A stretch of DNA of 64,000 nucleotides from Halobaculum sp. MBLA0143. GTDB lineage: Archaea > Halobacteriota > Halobacteria > Halobacteriales > Haloferacaceae. The stretch lies in the NCBI RefSeq assembly GCF_041361465.1, contig NZ_JBGKAC010000002.1, positions 248,001 to 312,000 on the forward strand, given 5' to 3'. Positions 45,678 to 54,341 of this stretch are shown in pieces. The translations under genes and the position numbers were made by a program. The notes under the pieces are model-generated. The model saw only the letters and a list, made by a program, of their open reading frames with translations, ran no database searches and was not told the DNA's origin. Position 1 is the stretch's first letter; every line of letters starts with the position of its first letter.

Positions 45678-47018
45678 TCAGCGACCGCCCGCCGACAGCC
45701 GAGCACAGAACGCGTCGAACGCGCCCGACTCCGGGTGGACGTGTGCGTACGTCCCGAGCGTCTGGTACTCCGTCAGGCCGTCTGCGTCTCCAGTGATCCC
45801 GTCGCCGCGGTCGACGTCGAACGCGAACCGGGCGTCGCCGGCCACGTCCGCGGCCGAGTAGTGGAACTCGTGGCCACGCAGCGTCTCGCCGGCGTCGGCC
45901 GTCAGCGTCCGGTCGCGTGCCATCAGTTCGACGTGATCCAACGCCTGGTAGCGATCTTCCATCTGTACATCTGCGGGGAGGACGCCCGCCATCTCGACGG
46001 TGTCGCCGTCGGTCGTGGTCAGCGACTCTGCGAGCGTCATGAGTCCGCCACACTCCCCGAACACCGGGAGCCCGTCGGTGGCGCGGGCGGCGATGTCGTC
46101 CAGCGCCGGCGCGCTCGACAGCTCCGCCGCGAACCGCTCGGGGTAGCCGCCCGGGAGGTACACGCCGTCACACGCCGGGAGGTCGTCGCCCGCGAGCAGC
46201 GAGACCGTGACGACCTCGCCGAGTTCACGGAGTCGCTCTCTGGTCGACGGGTACGAGAAGCAGTGTGCCGTGTCGTCGACGACCGCGACCCGTGGACGGT
46301 CGTCGGCGTCGGGCGTTCCTCCGATGCCCGCGTCGGCGGTCGCCGTCTCTCCCGGTCCTGGCGGCGCTCTGGCGAGTCCGAGCAACCGCTCCGTGTGGAT
46401 CGTCTCGGCGGCGCGATCCAGCGCCGCCGGGTCGACCGGGGACTCGGAGCCCATCTCCAGCCCGAGGTGGCGATCCGGAACGGCGAGGCCGTCGTCCGGC
46501 GGGACACGCCCGAGGTAGTCGATCCCGTCGGGGAGCGCCTCGCAGATCCCGGACTCGTGGCGACCGCCGTGGGCGCGCTGTGCGATCACGCCCGCGACGT
46601 CCACGTCTGCGTCGACCTCGGCGGCGTACTCGCGGAACCCGAGTGCGGTCGCGCCGACGCTCTGCATCCCGGCGTTCGCGTCGACGACGAGCACGACCGG
46701 GAGATCCAGCGTCGCGGCGACGCGGGCGGTACTGCAAACGTCACCGTCGTACAGCCCCATCATCCCCTCGACGACGCACACGTCGCCGTCGCCGCGGTAG
46801 TACGTCCGCCGAGTGCCCGTCTCACCTTCGAGCCACGGGTCGAGCGAGCGTGAGTGAGCGTCGACGACCGCCTCGTGGTGGCTCGGGTCGATGAAGTCCG
46901 GCCCCGCCTTCGCCGGCTGTGGGTCGTAGCCGGCGTCGTCGAGTGCGCGCAGGACGGCCAGCGTGGCGACGGTCTTGCCGACGCCCGAACTCGTCCCCGC
47001 CAGGACGAACCCCTTCAC
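45678..47018 (-). CDS. cbiA: Cobyrinate a,c-diamide synthase (CobB/CbiA)
   Basis: A 446-residue glutamine amidotransferase of cobalamin synthesis. MKGFVLAGTSSGVGKTVATL is the P-loop and DFIDPSHHEAV the substrate motif. VFGECGGLMTLAESL has the nucleophilic Cys, with the catalytic His in TLGTYAHVH near the C-terminus. It acts before CbiP, which is encoded 6 kb away on the other strand. It is complete, with normal length. Confidence 0.94.
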   Translation of the reverse strand: MKGFVLAGTSSGVGKTVATLAVLRALDDAGYDPQPAKAGPDFIDPSHHEAVVDAHSRSLDPWLEGETGTRRTYYRGDGDVCVVEGMMGLYDGDVCSTARVAATLDLPVVLVVDANAGMQSVGATALGFREYAAEVDADVDVAGVIAQRAHGGRHESGICEALPDGIDYLGRVPPDDGLAVPDRHLGLEMGSESPVDPAALDRAAETIHTERLLGLARAPPGPGETATADAGIGGTPDADDRPRVAVVDDTAHCFSYPSTRERLRELGEVVTVSLLAGDDLPACDGVYLPGGYPERFAAELSSAPALDDIAARATDGLPVFGECGGLMTLAESLTTTDGDTVEMAGVLPADVQMEDRYQALDHVELMARDRTLTADAGETLRGHEFHYSAADVAGDARFAFDVDRGDGITGDADGLTEYQTLGTYAHVHPESGAFDAFCARLSAGGR

Positions 47019-47040
47019 GGGCTGCCCCCGTCGACGAAGG

Positions 47041-47600
47041 CGGCGTCACGCACAGGCACCGTCGTCACGCTCCGGCTCGAACTCCGGCGTGGTCTCGATC
47101 CCAGCTCCTGCCGTGTCATCCAGCGTACGTTCGTCGTCGGCGTCTTCAATCTCGGGGTGTGTGTCGGAGGGCGACTCGTCTCTGTTCTGTATCGCGTCCA
47201 CGACGGCCTCTCCGTCTCGTTCCCAGAACAGTGCCCTCCGGAGTTCGTAGTCGAAGCCGTCGTCACCGGTCGGGAGTCGCGTCAGCTCGTCGTCGCCGTG
47301 GTCCGTCGAACGCCCAGAGTTTCACTTCGCACACGGCGGTATCGGGAGTCGTCGTGCCGTTCGACTGTGCAATCGGCCACGGTCGCTCACCCCCCGCGTC
47401 GCTGGAGCGTTGCTGCCGCCGCACCGCCGGCGAGGATCGCCACGGGAACAGCGACCAACTCCCCCGACACCCCGACGACGCGACTGGAGACGAGTGTGTA
47501 TACAGATTCACACCGGCCGTCCAGTGTACACGACCGGCCTCCCTCGGAGGGCTACCCTCTCGCGGCCTCTCCCCTCCAGACCGAGACTTCGAATCACCGG
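47041..47600 (-). pseudogene. Gene debris with coding fragments in several frames
   Basis: No intact gene lies here, but three minus-strand stretches look coding. The first (about 47408-47560) encodes CTLDGRCESVYTLVSSR and a hydrophobic end GELVAVPVAILAGGAAA. The second (about 47300-47390) reads VADCTVERHDDSRYRRV. The third (about 47056-47300) reads FDYELRRALFWERDGEAVV, then acidic PEIEDADDERTLDD. They sit in different frames with stops between them. I infer one or two decayed genes. The families are not recognised. Confidence 0.4.
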
Positions 47601-47619
47601 AGGAGCGTAGTCGAGACTG

Positions 47620-48258
47620 ATGTGTTACGACGGATCCTCCACGCGACGCACGCTCCTCTCGTGGGCGGACGACGGACCCCGGGAGTTCCCCTGGCGCGAC
47701 CGCTCTCGGTCGTTCTACGAGGTGTTCCTCGCGGAGTTCCTCCTCACGCAGACGCCAGCGGAGAACGTGGCCGACGTGTACCCGGAGCTCTGTGATCGGT
47801 ACCCCGACCTGGACAGTCTCGCCAGAGCGTCCGAGTCGGAGCTAGAGTCGGCGCTGGAACCGCTCGGGTTCCAGCGGATGCGGGCGGCGGCGCTGTCCGA
47901 GGTCGCCGCGACGCACGACTCGCTCCCACGCGACGGCGACGAGCTCCGGGAGCTCCCGCGCGTCGGGCCGTACGTCGCCGACGCGACGCGGTGCTTCGCA
48001 CTCGCCGAGTCGGTCCCGATCGTCGACCGGAACGTCGTCCGCGTGTACGAGCGTCTGTCCGGCGAGGAGTTCCCGACGGCCGACGCCGAGCGGCGGTCGT
48101 TCGCCGCCGAACTCCTCCCGTCCGACGGCGAGCGAGCGCGGACGTACAACCTCGCGCTGCTCGACTTCGGGGCGACGGTGTGCACGAAGCGCGAGCCGGC
48201 GTGTCCGAGTTGTCCCCTCCGCGAGCGGTGCGAGTACGTGACGCACAGAGAGAGGTGA
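47620..48258 (+). CDS. HhH-GPD DNA glycosylase with [4Fe-4S] cluster
   Basis: A 212-residue endonuclease III/MutY-superfamily glycosylase. ELPRVGPYVADATRCFAL is the helix-hairpin-helix, VPIVDRNVVRVYERL carries the catalytic Asp, and CTKREPACPSCPLRERC fits C-x6-C-x2-C-x5-C for the iron-sulfur cluster. It is short and lacks MutY's C-terminal domain, like the thymine-mismatch glycosylases (Mig type) that often accompany restriction or defence genes. It faces the Argonaute gene across a 277-nt gap. It should remove a damaged or mismatched base; which one is open. Confidence 0.9.
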   Translation: MCYDGSSTRRTLLSWADDGPREFPWRDRSRSFYEVFLAEFLLTQTPAENVADVYPELCDRYPDLDSLARASESELESALEPLGFQRMRAAALSEVAATHDSLPRDGDELRELPRVGPYVADATRCFALAESVPIVDRNVVRVYERLSGEEFPTADAERRSFAAELLPSDGERARTYNLALLDFGATVCTKREPACPSCPLRERCEYVTHRER

Positions 48259-48535
48259 AGACAACAGTTGAATCGGACCGCGTTCACTCGGCCAAGTCGG
48301 TGCCGAACTCGGGTGTTCGAACAGTCCTGTCGACTGAGGTCACTCACAGCTGTTGGAGTCGTGTGGGCATCACACCAGTGACGGCTTGAACTCACTTCGG
48401 CGAGACATGCACTCCAATCGAAATAGATCTGAATCGACAATCGGACAGAGTATCCGGCTCCACCCTGGGGGAATAAATAATGCTTCACTGTCAGGAATGC
48501 CGCTGGTCGCGTTCCTCGACGAAAACTGGTGTACG

Positions 48536-50791
48536 CTACAAGTACGCTGGCCCGTGGATAACCTGCCCACTGGATACGAATCCGTCTCTCACGTACTCTG
48601 CGGCCTTGTCAGCGTACTCGATCGGGACGGGGTTCCGACCACTCCGGGCGGGTGATCCGACGTGAACCTCCGATAGCCAGTACACCTGCCGTGTCAGTGT
48701 TTCAATATCACTCGGCCCGGAGTGGTGGCGAATCCCGAGTGTTCGCGGAGTTCCACGAGCGCTCGAGAGCTGTACCTCGGGCGGCCCCCAGGAGAGGAGT
48801 ACAGACCGATCTCGGTCGCGGTCCACGAACGCCACCCCCTTGTCGGCGAGGTCGAGCCGTCGGCGTGACGCATCGTACTCGACGATCCGTGGCTGGCCGG
48901 ACTTCCGAACTGCTACAACGTCAGCCTCGAGATTCATCTCCTGGGCGGCTGTTCTGATCGTCTCCACATCTTCGGTCATGCGACCGTCTCGTAGCAACGT
49001 CACGTGTTCGATCGACTCTCCCATGACGGTGCCGTGATCGAAGACCAGTTCGCGGATGAACTGACGCACGTCGTCGACCGAGAATTCCTCACCCCCTTGC
49101 GTCGTCGTCGACTCGGCAGCGTACGTCGTCCCGTCGGCGAGGACGACGCTCGCACTCGCGCCAGTGTGCTGGCCCGTGTCTGAATCGTACGTCACGTCCA
49201 AACCGAGGAACGCATCCGTCTCTCCAGGGAGGTCGGCGATTTGCCACGGGGTACCCCCGGCCTTCGCAACGAGTGCGCTGAGGATGTTCGCAAACTTCTC
49301 GTTCGAGAGATCGGCGTTCGACTGGCTCAGGTCGTCTGCGGTCGACTTCTGTAGCATCTGGCTCGCGACGCCACCCCTCATGAGTGTCTGTTTGAGTTCG
49401 TCGAACGGGTCGTCGAACATATCAAAGCTAGCGACCTGGTCCTCGTCTGGCACTAAAACGAGCGCACAGTCGATCTCGCCGCGGATCTGTGCTGCCTGCT
49501 CGGTGTAGTCGCTAGTCGCCCCGAGTTCGTACTCGATGAACCGCGTCCTCGTTGGAGCGCCTACCTCTTGGAGCCCTTTGAGCAACAGTTGCGTAATCTC
49601 CTCGCCGAGGTCGGCAACACGGCTCGGGGCCAAGACACCGAGACTGTAGTCGCCCGGGTCGCTGAACACGCCGTGCTCTCGTAGCCCCTCCGTCGGTACA
49701 CTGTGGAGACTCTGGTCCCCGAACGCCAACCGTCTCCCGCCTTCCCGAATCGGGACACAGTCGTAGCCGGTGCTATCGGGGCCGTTGCCGACCGAGAAGT
49801 CGAAGTCGAGGACGGGAATCCGGCTGAGATCAGAGATGAACGACCGAGCATAGCTCACGCGGTCGTCCGGGAGAAGACTCTTTTTCGCCTGGTACTGTCG
49901 GTAGAACTCGGGGTTCGCCTCTTGTACGTCCTCTTCGCGGACGCTCCGGCGGAGAATTTGAGGCGCTTGATGCCCTTCGAATCCAGGGCCGTACTTCACA
50001 CGGACGAGTCGAGGATTCTGGCCGATCAACTCCTGTCGCATCTGCTCGTTCAGGAGACCTTCGTGGTACGATGCGACCGACTGGTCGAGACCCGGAACGT
50101 GGTCGGTGTAGCGGTAGTCGGACCATCCCTGAACCGTTCCACGACTCTTGTCGTCGTAGACTGTCGTATCGTGTTCGACTGTGATCCCGCTCACGTCGTC
50201 GCCGGGGCTGTGTGTGTCGGCGAGTACTTGAGTCGTCCGCACGGTGTGGCCGGCCTCCACGTGCAGTAGTGGAGTTCCGGAGGCAGGGACATCCACCGTG
50301 AGATCGAACTTCGGGTAGAGTGCGAACTTCTCGTCTTCGGAGCGGAGCGCAGGTGTGTGACTGACGACACGATCTAACGTTGGGACTTCGTACTCCTCGG
50401 CTGAAATCGCCAGCCGGAGACCAGTCTGCACGAGCGCCTTGAGCTGGCCTCTACCCCGCGGTGAACTCGCATCGAGTGTCACTGCCTCTCTCGACCGAGG
50501 CGAGACAGATTGGCCCCACACAGTGACTGACCGGGACAGTTCCGTGGGCGCAACGACGGTGAGATCGCCGCGAGTAGCCACTGGTGTAGCGTGTTCACGG
50601 CCGAGATACCAGGCCGCCATCTCGGTGAACCGTTCCACGTCGTCGTCGTGGCCCAGCCCCTCACTCGTACTCAGCTCGTGAACGACTACCCGAAGTCCAT
50701 CCAAACTCCGATCACCTGCCCAGTTTAGAATGTGTACACCCCCAGAGAGTGCATCTTCTTCACCCAGACCAGTCTCCTCTCGCTTTTCCAT
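48536..50791 (-). CDS. ago: Long prokaryotic Argonaute with DEDD tetrad
   Basis: A 751-residue pAgo. The N-terminal half has beta-rich N/PAZ-like segments (YPKFDLTVDV, HVEAGHTVRTTQVLAD). The PIWI half has a complete catalytic set, numbering from the GTG at 50800: Asp535 in FLGLDVTYD, the Glu finger in GGEEFSVDD (571/572), Asp605 in LLRDGRM and Asp731 in IEYADKAAEY. It should use small nucleic-acid guides to cleave target DNA or RNA, as long-A pAgos such as the Natronobacterium protein are thought to. Start ATG 50791 with a TATA-like TTTTTATG 22-30 nt upstream; the GTG at 50800 is the alternative. The gene is in a lower-GC island, suggesting transfer. Confidence 0.93.
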   Translation of the reverse strand: MEKREETGLGEEDALSGGVHILNWAGDRSLDGLRVVVHELSTSEGLGHDDDVERFTEMAAWYLGREHATPVATRGDLTVVAPTELSRSVTVWGQSVSPRSREAVTLDASSPRGRGQLKALVQTGLRLAISAEEYEVPTLDRVVSHTPALRSEDEKFALYPKFDLTVDVPASGTPLLHVEAGHTVRTTQVLADTHSPGDDVSGITVEHDTTVYDDKSRGTVQGWSDYRYTDHVPGLDQSVASYHEGLLNEQMRQELIGQNPRLVRVKYGPGFEGHQAPQILRRSVREEDVQEANPEFYRQYQAKKSLLPDDRVSYARSFISDLSRIPVLDFDFSVGNGPDSTGYDCVPIREGGRRLAFGDQSLHSVPTEGLREHGVFSDPGDYSLGVLAPSRVADLGEEITQLLLKGLQEVGAPTRTRFIEYELGATSDYTEQAAQIRGEIDCALVLVPDEDQVASFDMFDDPFDELKQTLMRGGVASQMLQKSTADDLSQSNADLSNEKFANILSALVAKAGGTPWQIADLPGETDAFLGLDVTYDSDTGQHTGASASVVLADGTTYAAESTTTQGGEEFSVDDVRQFIRELVFDHGTVMGESIEHVTLLRDGRMTEDVETIRTAAQEMNLEADVVAVRKSGQPRIVEYDASRRRLDLADKGVAFVDRDRDRSVLLSWGPPEVQLSSARGTPRTLGIRHHSGPSDIETLTRQVYWLSEVHVGSPARSGRNPVPIEYADKAAEYVRDGFVSSGQVIHGPAYL

Positions 50792-50812
50792 ATATCGCAC
50801 CTCGACACCAGC

Positions 50813-50821
50813 ACATAAAAA
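50813..50821 (-). promoter_or_regulatory. TATA box of the Argonaute gene
   Basis: On the minus strand TTTTTATG lies 22-30 nt before the ATG at 50791, in an AT-rich gap. Confidence 0.45.
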
Positions 50822-51037
50822 TTTTTCACTGGACCTATCTTATCGACGTAGGTCAGATTCTATTCCGGAAAAGAACGGAGCCCTGAATGTGTACCGACCG
50901 TGCATCGAATTGTTCAGTTACCTATCGGCAGCGAGCGTCCGCCCGAACGCCCGTCGCTCTTCTAGACGCCGCGTTGCTCTGCGGCCTCACACAGATTGTA
51001 CCTCGCTCGTTGCCGTCGGGGTTGTGTCTGTGAAGAG

Positions 51038-52190
51038 TTACCCAAACAGTCGTGAGAGGAATCCTCCGGACTCTCCATCCACGTGTTCCTCCGAAGCATC
51101 CGTGCCCTCGTTGGAGCTGTCCCGGTCGGAATCTGCCGACGCCCCTCTTGCTCCCTCACTGTCTTCGCTGGTACCGGCGAGCAGTTCTTCGACGGTGTAC
51201 CCCGCCCACTCGGCGAACGCCTCGGGGGCACCGATGTACACCGATCGTCCAGATTTATGTGTAATGAACCGCTTGTCGAGACGTTTCTCGTAGTCGTACC
51301 CCTCCAGTCCCCGTGGTCGAACCCCGCGCGGATCCTCTCGGACTCCCGCTCGAACGTGACTCGTCCACCCTCGATATCCTTCTGCCAATTCAACCGGCCG
51401 GTGTCGAACCGCTTCTCGGCGGCCTCGTCGGCCGGGAAGTAGTCTGGCATCGGACGGCTGGCCTCGTCGTAGAACTCCCTGACGATACGGCGTACGTCCT
51501 CCACTGTCCCGCTCCCCTCCGTCCACGGTCGTCTATCGAGCATCCGCCGGGCGACATAGCTGAGGATCGGGCTCCGGCGTTCGAGCACGTCCGTCAGCGC
51601 CTCCTGTGCCTCGTGGAAGTTCGGGTCCTCCGGGTTCGATGGGAACGCGACGTCCATCGAGAGGATCTTCATCCGGTTGCGGAACTCCGACTTCGGGAGA
51701 CTGTCGTTCGTCGTGAAGATCAGACACGGCTGGTCGACGCTCGTCGGCGTCCAGTCGCCCCAGTAGTTCCGGATCGGACTCCAACTCTGGATCTTGCCTC
51801 TCTCGGCGTCGATGATCGCGCACGGGAAACAGGTGTCCCACTCTCTGATCCCACAGATCTTTCGGACCCCGACATCGACGGCCTCGTTCGTCCCCGCGCC
51901 GTAGCCACCCGATCGAGTGGTGAACACCCGGTGTCGCGCCGCCGCCTCGGGCTCGTCGACACTCTGTCCGGAGGTGTCCCTCGTCTCCCTCGACGTGTTT
52001 CCTCACGTAGTTGCGGTCGGGTGGCTGGTCTAACGCGACGACTGCCTCGACAGGTTCCCCCGGGCGACGACACCAATCTCCTCGGGGAAGACCCTCTCCT
52101 CGTCGACGTGACGCTGCGTGACCCCGTCGGCCACCTCTCGGCTCACGTCTCGGGCGGTCCTGGCGGGCACCTTCCGCGGGTCGAGCGTGT
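51038..52190 (-). pseudogene. Broken helicase/ATPase-like gene beside the Argonaute
   Basis: The coding sense passes through several frames on the minus strand. The 5' part (about 52190-52060) reads KVPARTARDVSREVADGVTQ and VDEERVFPEEIGVVA. A shift gives EAVVALDQPPDRNYVRKHVE. Another shift gives RHRVFTTRSGGYGAGTNEAV, then PCLIFTTNDSLPKSEFRNRM, a sensor-like Asn segment of phage-type D5 or DUF927-like helicases. A last shift near 51310 leads to LDKRFITHKSGRSVYIGAPE and the stop at 51038. There are at least three frameshifts, and the 5' end is cut by a CRISPR repeat at 52196. Probably inactive. Its position suggests it was once a partner of the Argonaute. Confidence 0.65.
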
Positions 52191-52195
52191 CGAGG

Positions 52196-52292
52196 GTTCA
52201 ATCCCACAACGGGTTCGTCTGGAACACGCACGGACTGCGCCTACCGCTCGGACTGGCACCGGCTTCAACCCCACAACGGGTTCATCCGAAAC
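52196..52292 (-). CRISPR. Mini-CRISPR: two repeats, one 36-nt spacer
   Basis: Two imperfect repeats at 52196-52225 and 52262-52292 flank a 36-nt spacer. On the minus strand they begin GTTCCAGACGAACCC and GTTTCGGATGAACCC and end with TTGAAC and TTGAAGC. Both match the haloarchaeal I-B repeat family and share its ends with the array at the left edge, but the middle differs. The repeats have diverged from each other, so this looks like a decaying remnant. Confidence 0.75.
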
Positions 52293-52344
52293 CGTGCCCG
52301 AATCGGACACGTACAGTGTGCTACTGCCCGCCTAGCACTTATCA

Positions 52345-52393
52345 TTTCCGTCGACCCGCAATCACCCCCGAACCCCCGGGGGGTCGACGGAAA
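52345..52393. repeat. 13-bp perfect inverted repeat (hairpin)
   Basis: TTTCCGTCGACCC (52345-52357) pairs perfectly with GGGTCGACGGAAA (52381-52393). The 23-nt loop is itself C- and G-rich. It lies between the mini-CRISPR and a broken gene. It could be a terminator, a recombination site, or the end of a lost mobile element. Confidence 0.6.
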
Positions 52394-53047
52394 CGCGGCG
52401 CGACAGCACCCCGGAGCACCGACCGACCGAGATGCTCCCCAACTCGGCCGGTCGACCCCAGAACAGAACCACGGCACGCCCGAACGACGGCAGGTCGTCC
52501 AGTTCGCGCGGTCTGACCGGAGACCAGGAGTCGCCAGCGTCGGCGACGAGACCGCCTTCGAGAACAGCGCGAACTCCGTCTCCCGCGTCCCCAGCCGCTA
52601 GCGCACACGCTGAGTTGCCGTCGGCGAGCACCGGGCGCGCTCGGCGGTGTCCGTTGCGAGTGCCCTCAGTTCTTCGAGGAGGCGCGCGGCGTCGTCGTCG
52701 AGCGTCGCGTCACCGTCCAGCGCGGCCGCGACACCGCCGGCCTGCTCGGCGGCGGTGTCGTCGACATCACCGAGCACACCCTCTTCGAGTCCCCCACGGA
52801 GATACTCCGCGAACACCTCGGCCCGACCGTCGTCGGCACAGCTCGGTCGGTAGGTGGCGAGGTGGAGACGAGGGTCGTCGACGTCACCGTCGGGCGACAA
52901 CGAGGCGTAGTCGATGTCGAGGCTAGGAGCGTCGCCGCGACCGGGGTCGTCGAGCGCGGGACCGGAGACGCCATCGACGGCGTCGGTGAGCGCCGGGCGC
53001 TGTCGGTACGTCGTCCGTGCCACCTCGACGACGTGTGTGATCGACAA
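52362..53047 (-). pseudogene. Hypothetical gene with a frameshift
   Basis: From ATG 53047 the first frame gives an acidic protein: SITHVVEVARTTYRQRPAL, APSLDIDYASLSPDGDVDD, ARLLEELRALATDTAERAR. Near 52630 it falls out of frame and stops. One base away the sequence goes on with VLADGNSACALAAGDAGDG and SPVRPRELDDLPSFGRAVV to a stop at 52362. Joined it would be about 228 residues. No family was recognised. It diverges from the plus-strand gene at 53143. Confidence 0.5.
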
Positions 53048-53142
53048 CCACGAGGCGGGAGTCGATCACTGCGCGAGCGTCGCCGAGCGCTCGCAGACGA
53101 GACGAGCGTGATCGCCTCCACGAGCGACTGGACGGGGCCGGT

Positions 53143-53850
53143 GTGGACCACGCGATCCACTCCCTCCACGGCGTCTACGACGACGATCCGACCGCTCGGG
53201 AGCCACAGGTCGACGTCGGCCCGTCGACTGTCGACGTGCCTGCGCCGGACGGCGACGATCACGACGCCTACCGCGAGCGGCTGGACGTGCCGACGTTCGA
53301 CCCGAACGAGGGGGCACAGAAGGCTCACCTCTGGTACGTCACCGAGGAGCCGAGCGTGTTGCACGACCTCCTGTCTGTCCGGGTCGACAGCTGGGGACAG
53401 CTGAAGTCGTTGTTGGACGCGGGACACGTCGACGAACTGCTCTCGACTGACGCCCGCGACCGCATCCGGCGTCACGGCGCCGCGCTGGAGGCGTTCACGG
53501 AGGTGTACACCGTCGGCCGTGGCGAACCGATCGATCGGGAAGTGTTGAAACACAGCGGGGCCGTGTCTGACACCTTCATCGACGAGGTCAGCGAACTTGC
53601 CGAGCGCGTCGACGGCGACCCGAAGCGCGTGCTCGATGGGCTCCCCGGCGTGAACCACTTCCGCACCCAGAAGATCGAAGAACTCCGCGAGTACCTCCGC
53701 GAGGGGTGGTACCTCGACACTCGCAAGACGCACTCGTCCGAGGAGATCCGGATCGCTGTCGCAAACGCCTACGCCGACCACGGCCTGACGGGCCGGGAGG
53801 CGGACGCGGCCGCGCGACGGTTGTTGGAGCGAGTGGGCGGCACAGACTGA
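53143..53850 (+). CDS. Hypothetical cytosolic protein
   Basis: A 235-residue soluble protein I cannot assign. An acidic N-terminal third (VYDDDPTAREPQVDVGP, APDGDDHDAYRERLDVPTF) precedes a helical part with HLWYVTEEPSVLHDLLSVR, PIDREVLKHSGAVSDTFID and RVLDGLPGVNHFRTQKIEEL, suggesting helical repeats or an HhH-like fold. GTG start at 53143; the frame is open further upstream but without a start codon. It converges with the AddAB-side genes. Confidence 0.7.
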   Translation: MDHAIHSLHGVYDDDPTAREPQVDVGPSTVDVPAPDGDDHDAYRERLDVPTFDPNEGAQKAHLWYVTEEPSVLHDLLSVRVDSWGQLKSLLDAGHVDELLSTDARDRIRRHGAALEAFTEVYTVGRGEPIDREVLKHSGAVSDTFIDEVSELAERVDGDPKRVLDGLPGVNHFRTQKIEELREYLREGWYLDTRKTHSSEEIRIAVANAYADHGLTGREADAAARRLLERVGGTD

Positions 53851-53856
53851 CACAGA

Positions 53857-54303
53857 TCACGGCCCCGTCTCCGCCACCGCTCGCTCCGCTCGCCGGCGGA
53901 GGATCGACTGGACACACTCCAGACGCTCTTGGACTTGGTCACGGATCTCCCTGTCCGGGAACCCACAGGTCGCTGCGGCGGCGTCGAGTCGCGCTGCGGT
54001 GACGTCGAACCGCCAGTCTGCCGGTAGTTCGGCGGCGACACGGGAGAGCACCTGCGTCTCCTCGAAGGAACGGTCCGTCTCGGCCACGTCGAACGCTGTC
54101 ACGCCCGTGCGTGCCGTCGCAAGGTCTCGAAACAGGTTACGTCCCGTCGTGAGCCGTCGCCGAAGCTCGTCGCCTTCGTGGTCGAGGTCGATTCCCTCGG
54201 CGCGGGCGGCCAACACCGTCACGCCTACCGAGGCTCTCTGGGCGCGGTCTTCGAGGTTCCGGAGTGCCAGATACCGCCGTTTCGCCCGCACGCTTTGCGT
54301 CAC
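53857..54303 (-). CDS. Hypothetical helical protein downstream of the helicase
   Basis: About 148 residues from GTG 54303: TQSVRAKRRYLALRNLEDRA, RNLFRDLATARTGVTAFDV and a C-terminal helix DQVQERLECVQSILRRR. No domain is recognised. It starts 38 nt after the AddA-like gene stops and is on the same strand, so it is probably the last gene of that operon. Confidence 0.6.
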   Translation of the reverse strand: MTQSVRAKRRYLALRNLEDRAQRASVGVTVLAARAEGIDLDHEGDELRRRLTTGRNLFRDLATARTGVTAFDVAETDRSFEETQVLSRVAAELPADWRFDVTAARLDAAAATCGFPDREIRDQVQERLECVQSILRRRAERAVAETGP

Positions 54304-54341
54304 GGCCGCGACGGAGACCGCCCGACACGAGTCACCTTCGA

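Noticed and set aside
47620-50791. Argonaute as part of the CRISPR-Cas system of this strain
   Set aside because: No cas gene is present in the window, and the Argonaute is 47 kb from the main array. The mini-array nearby is a remnant.
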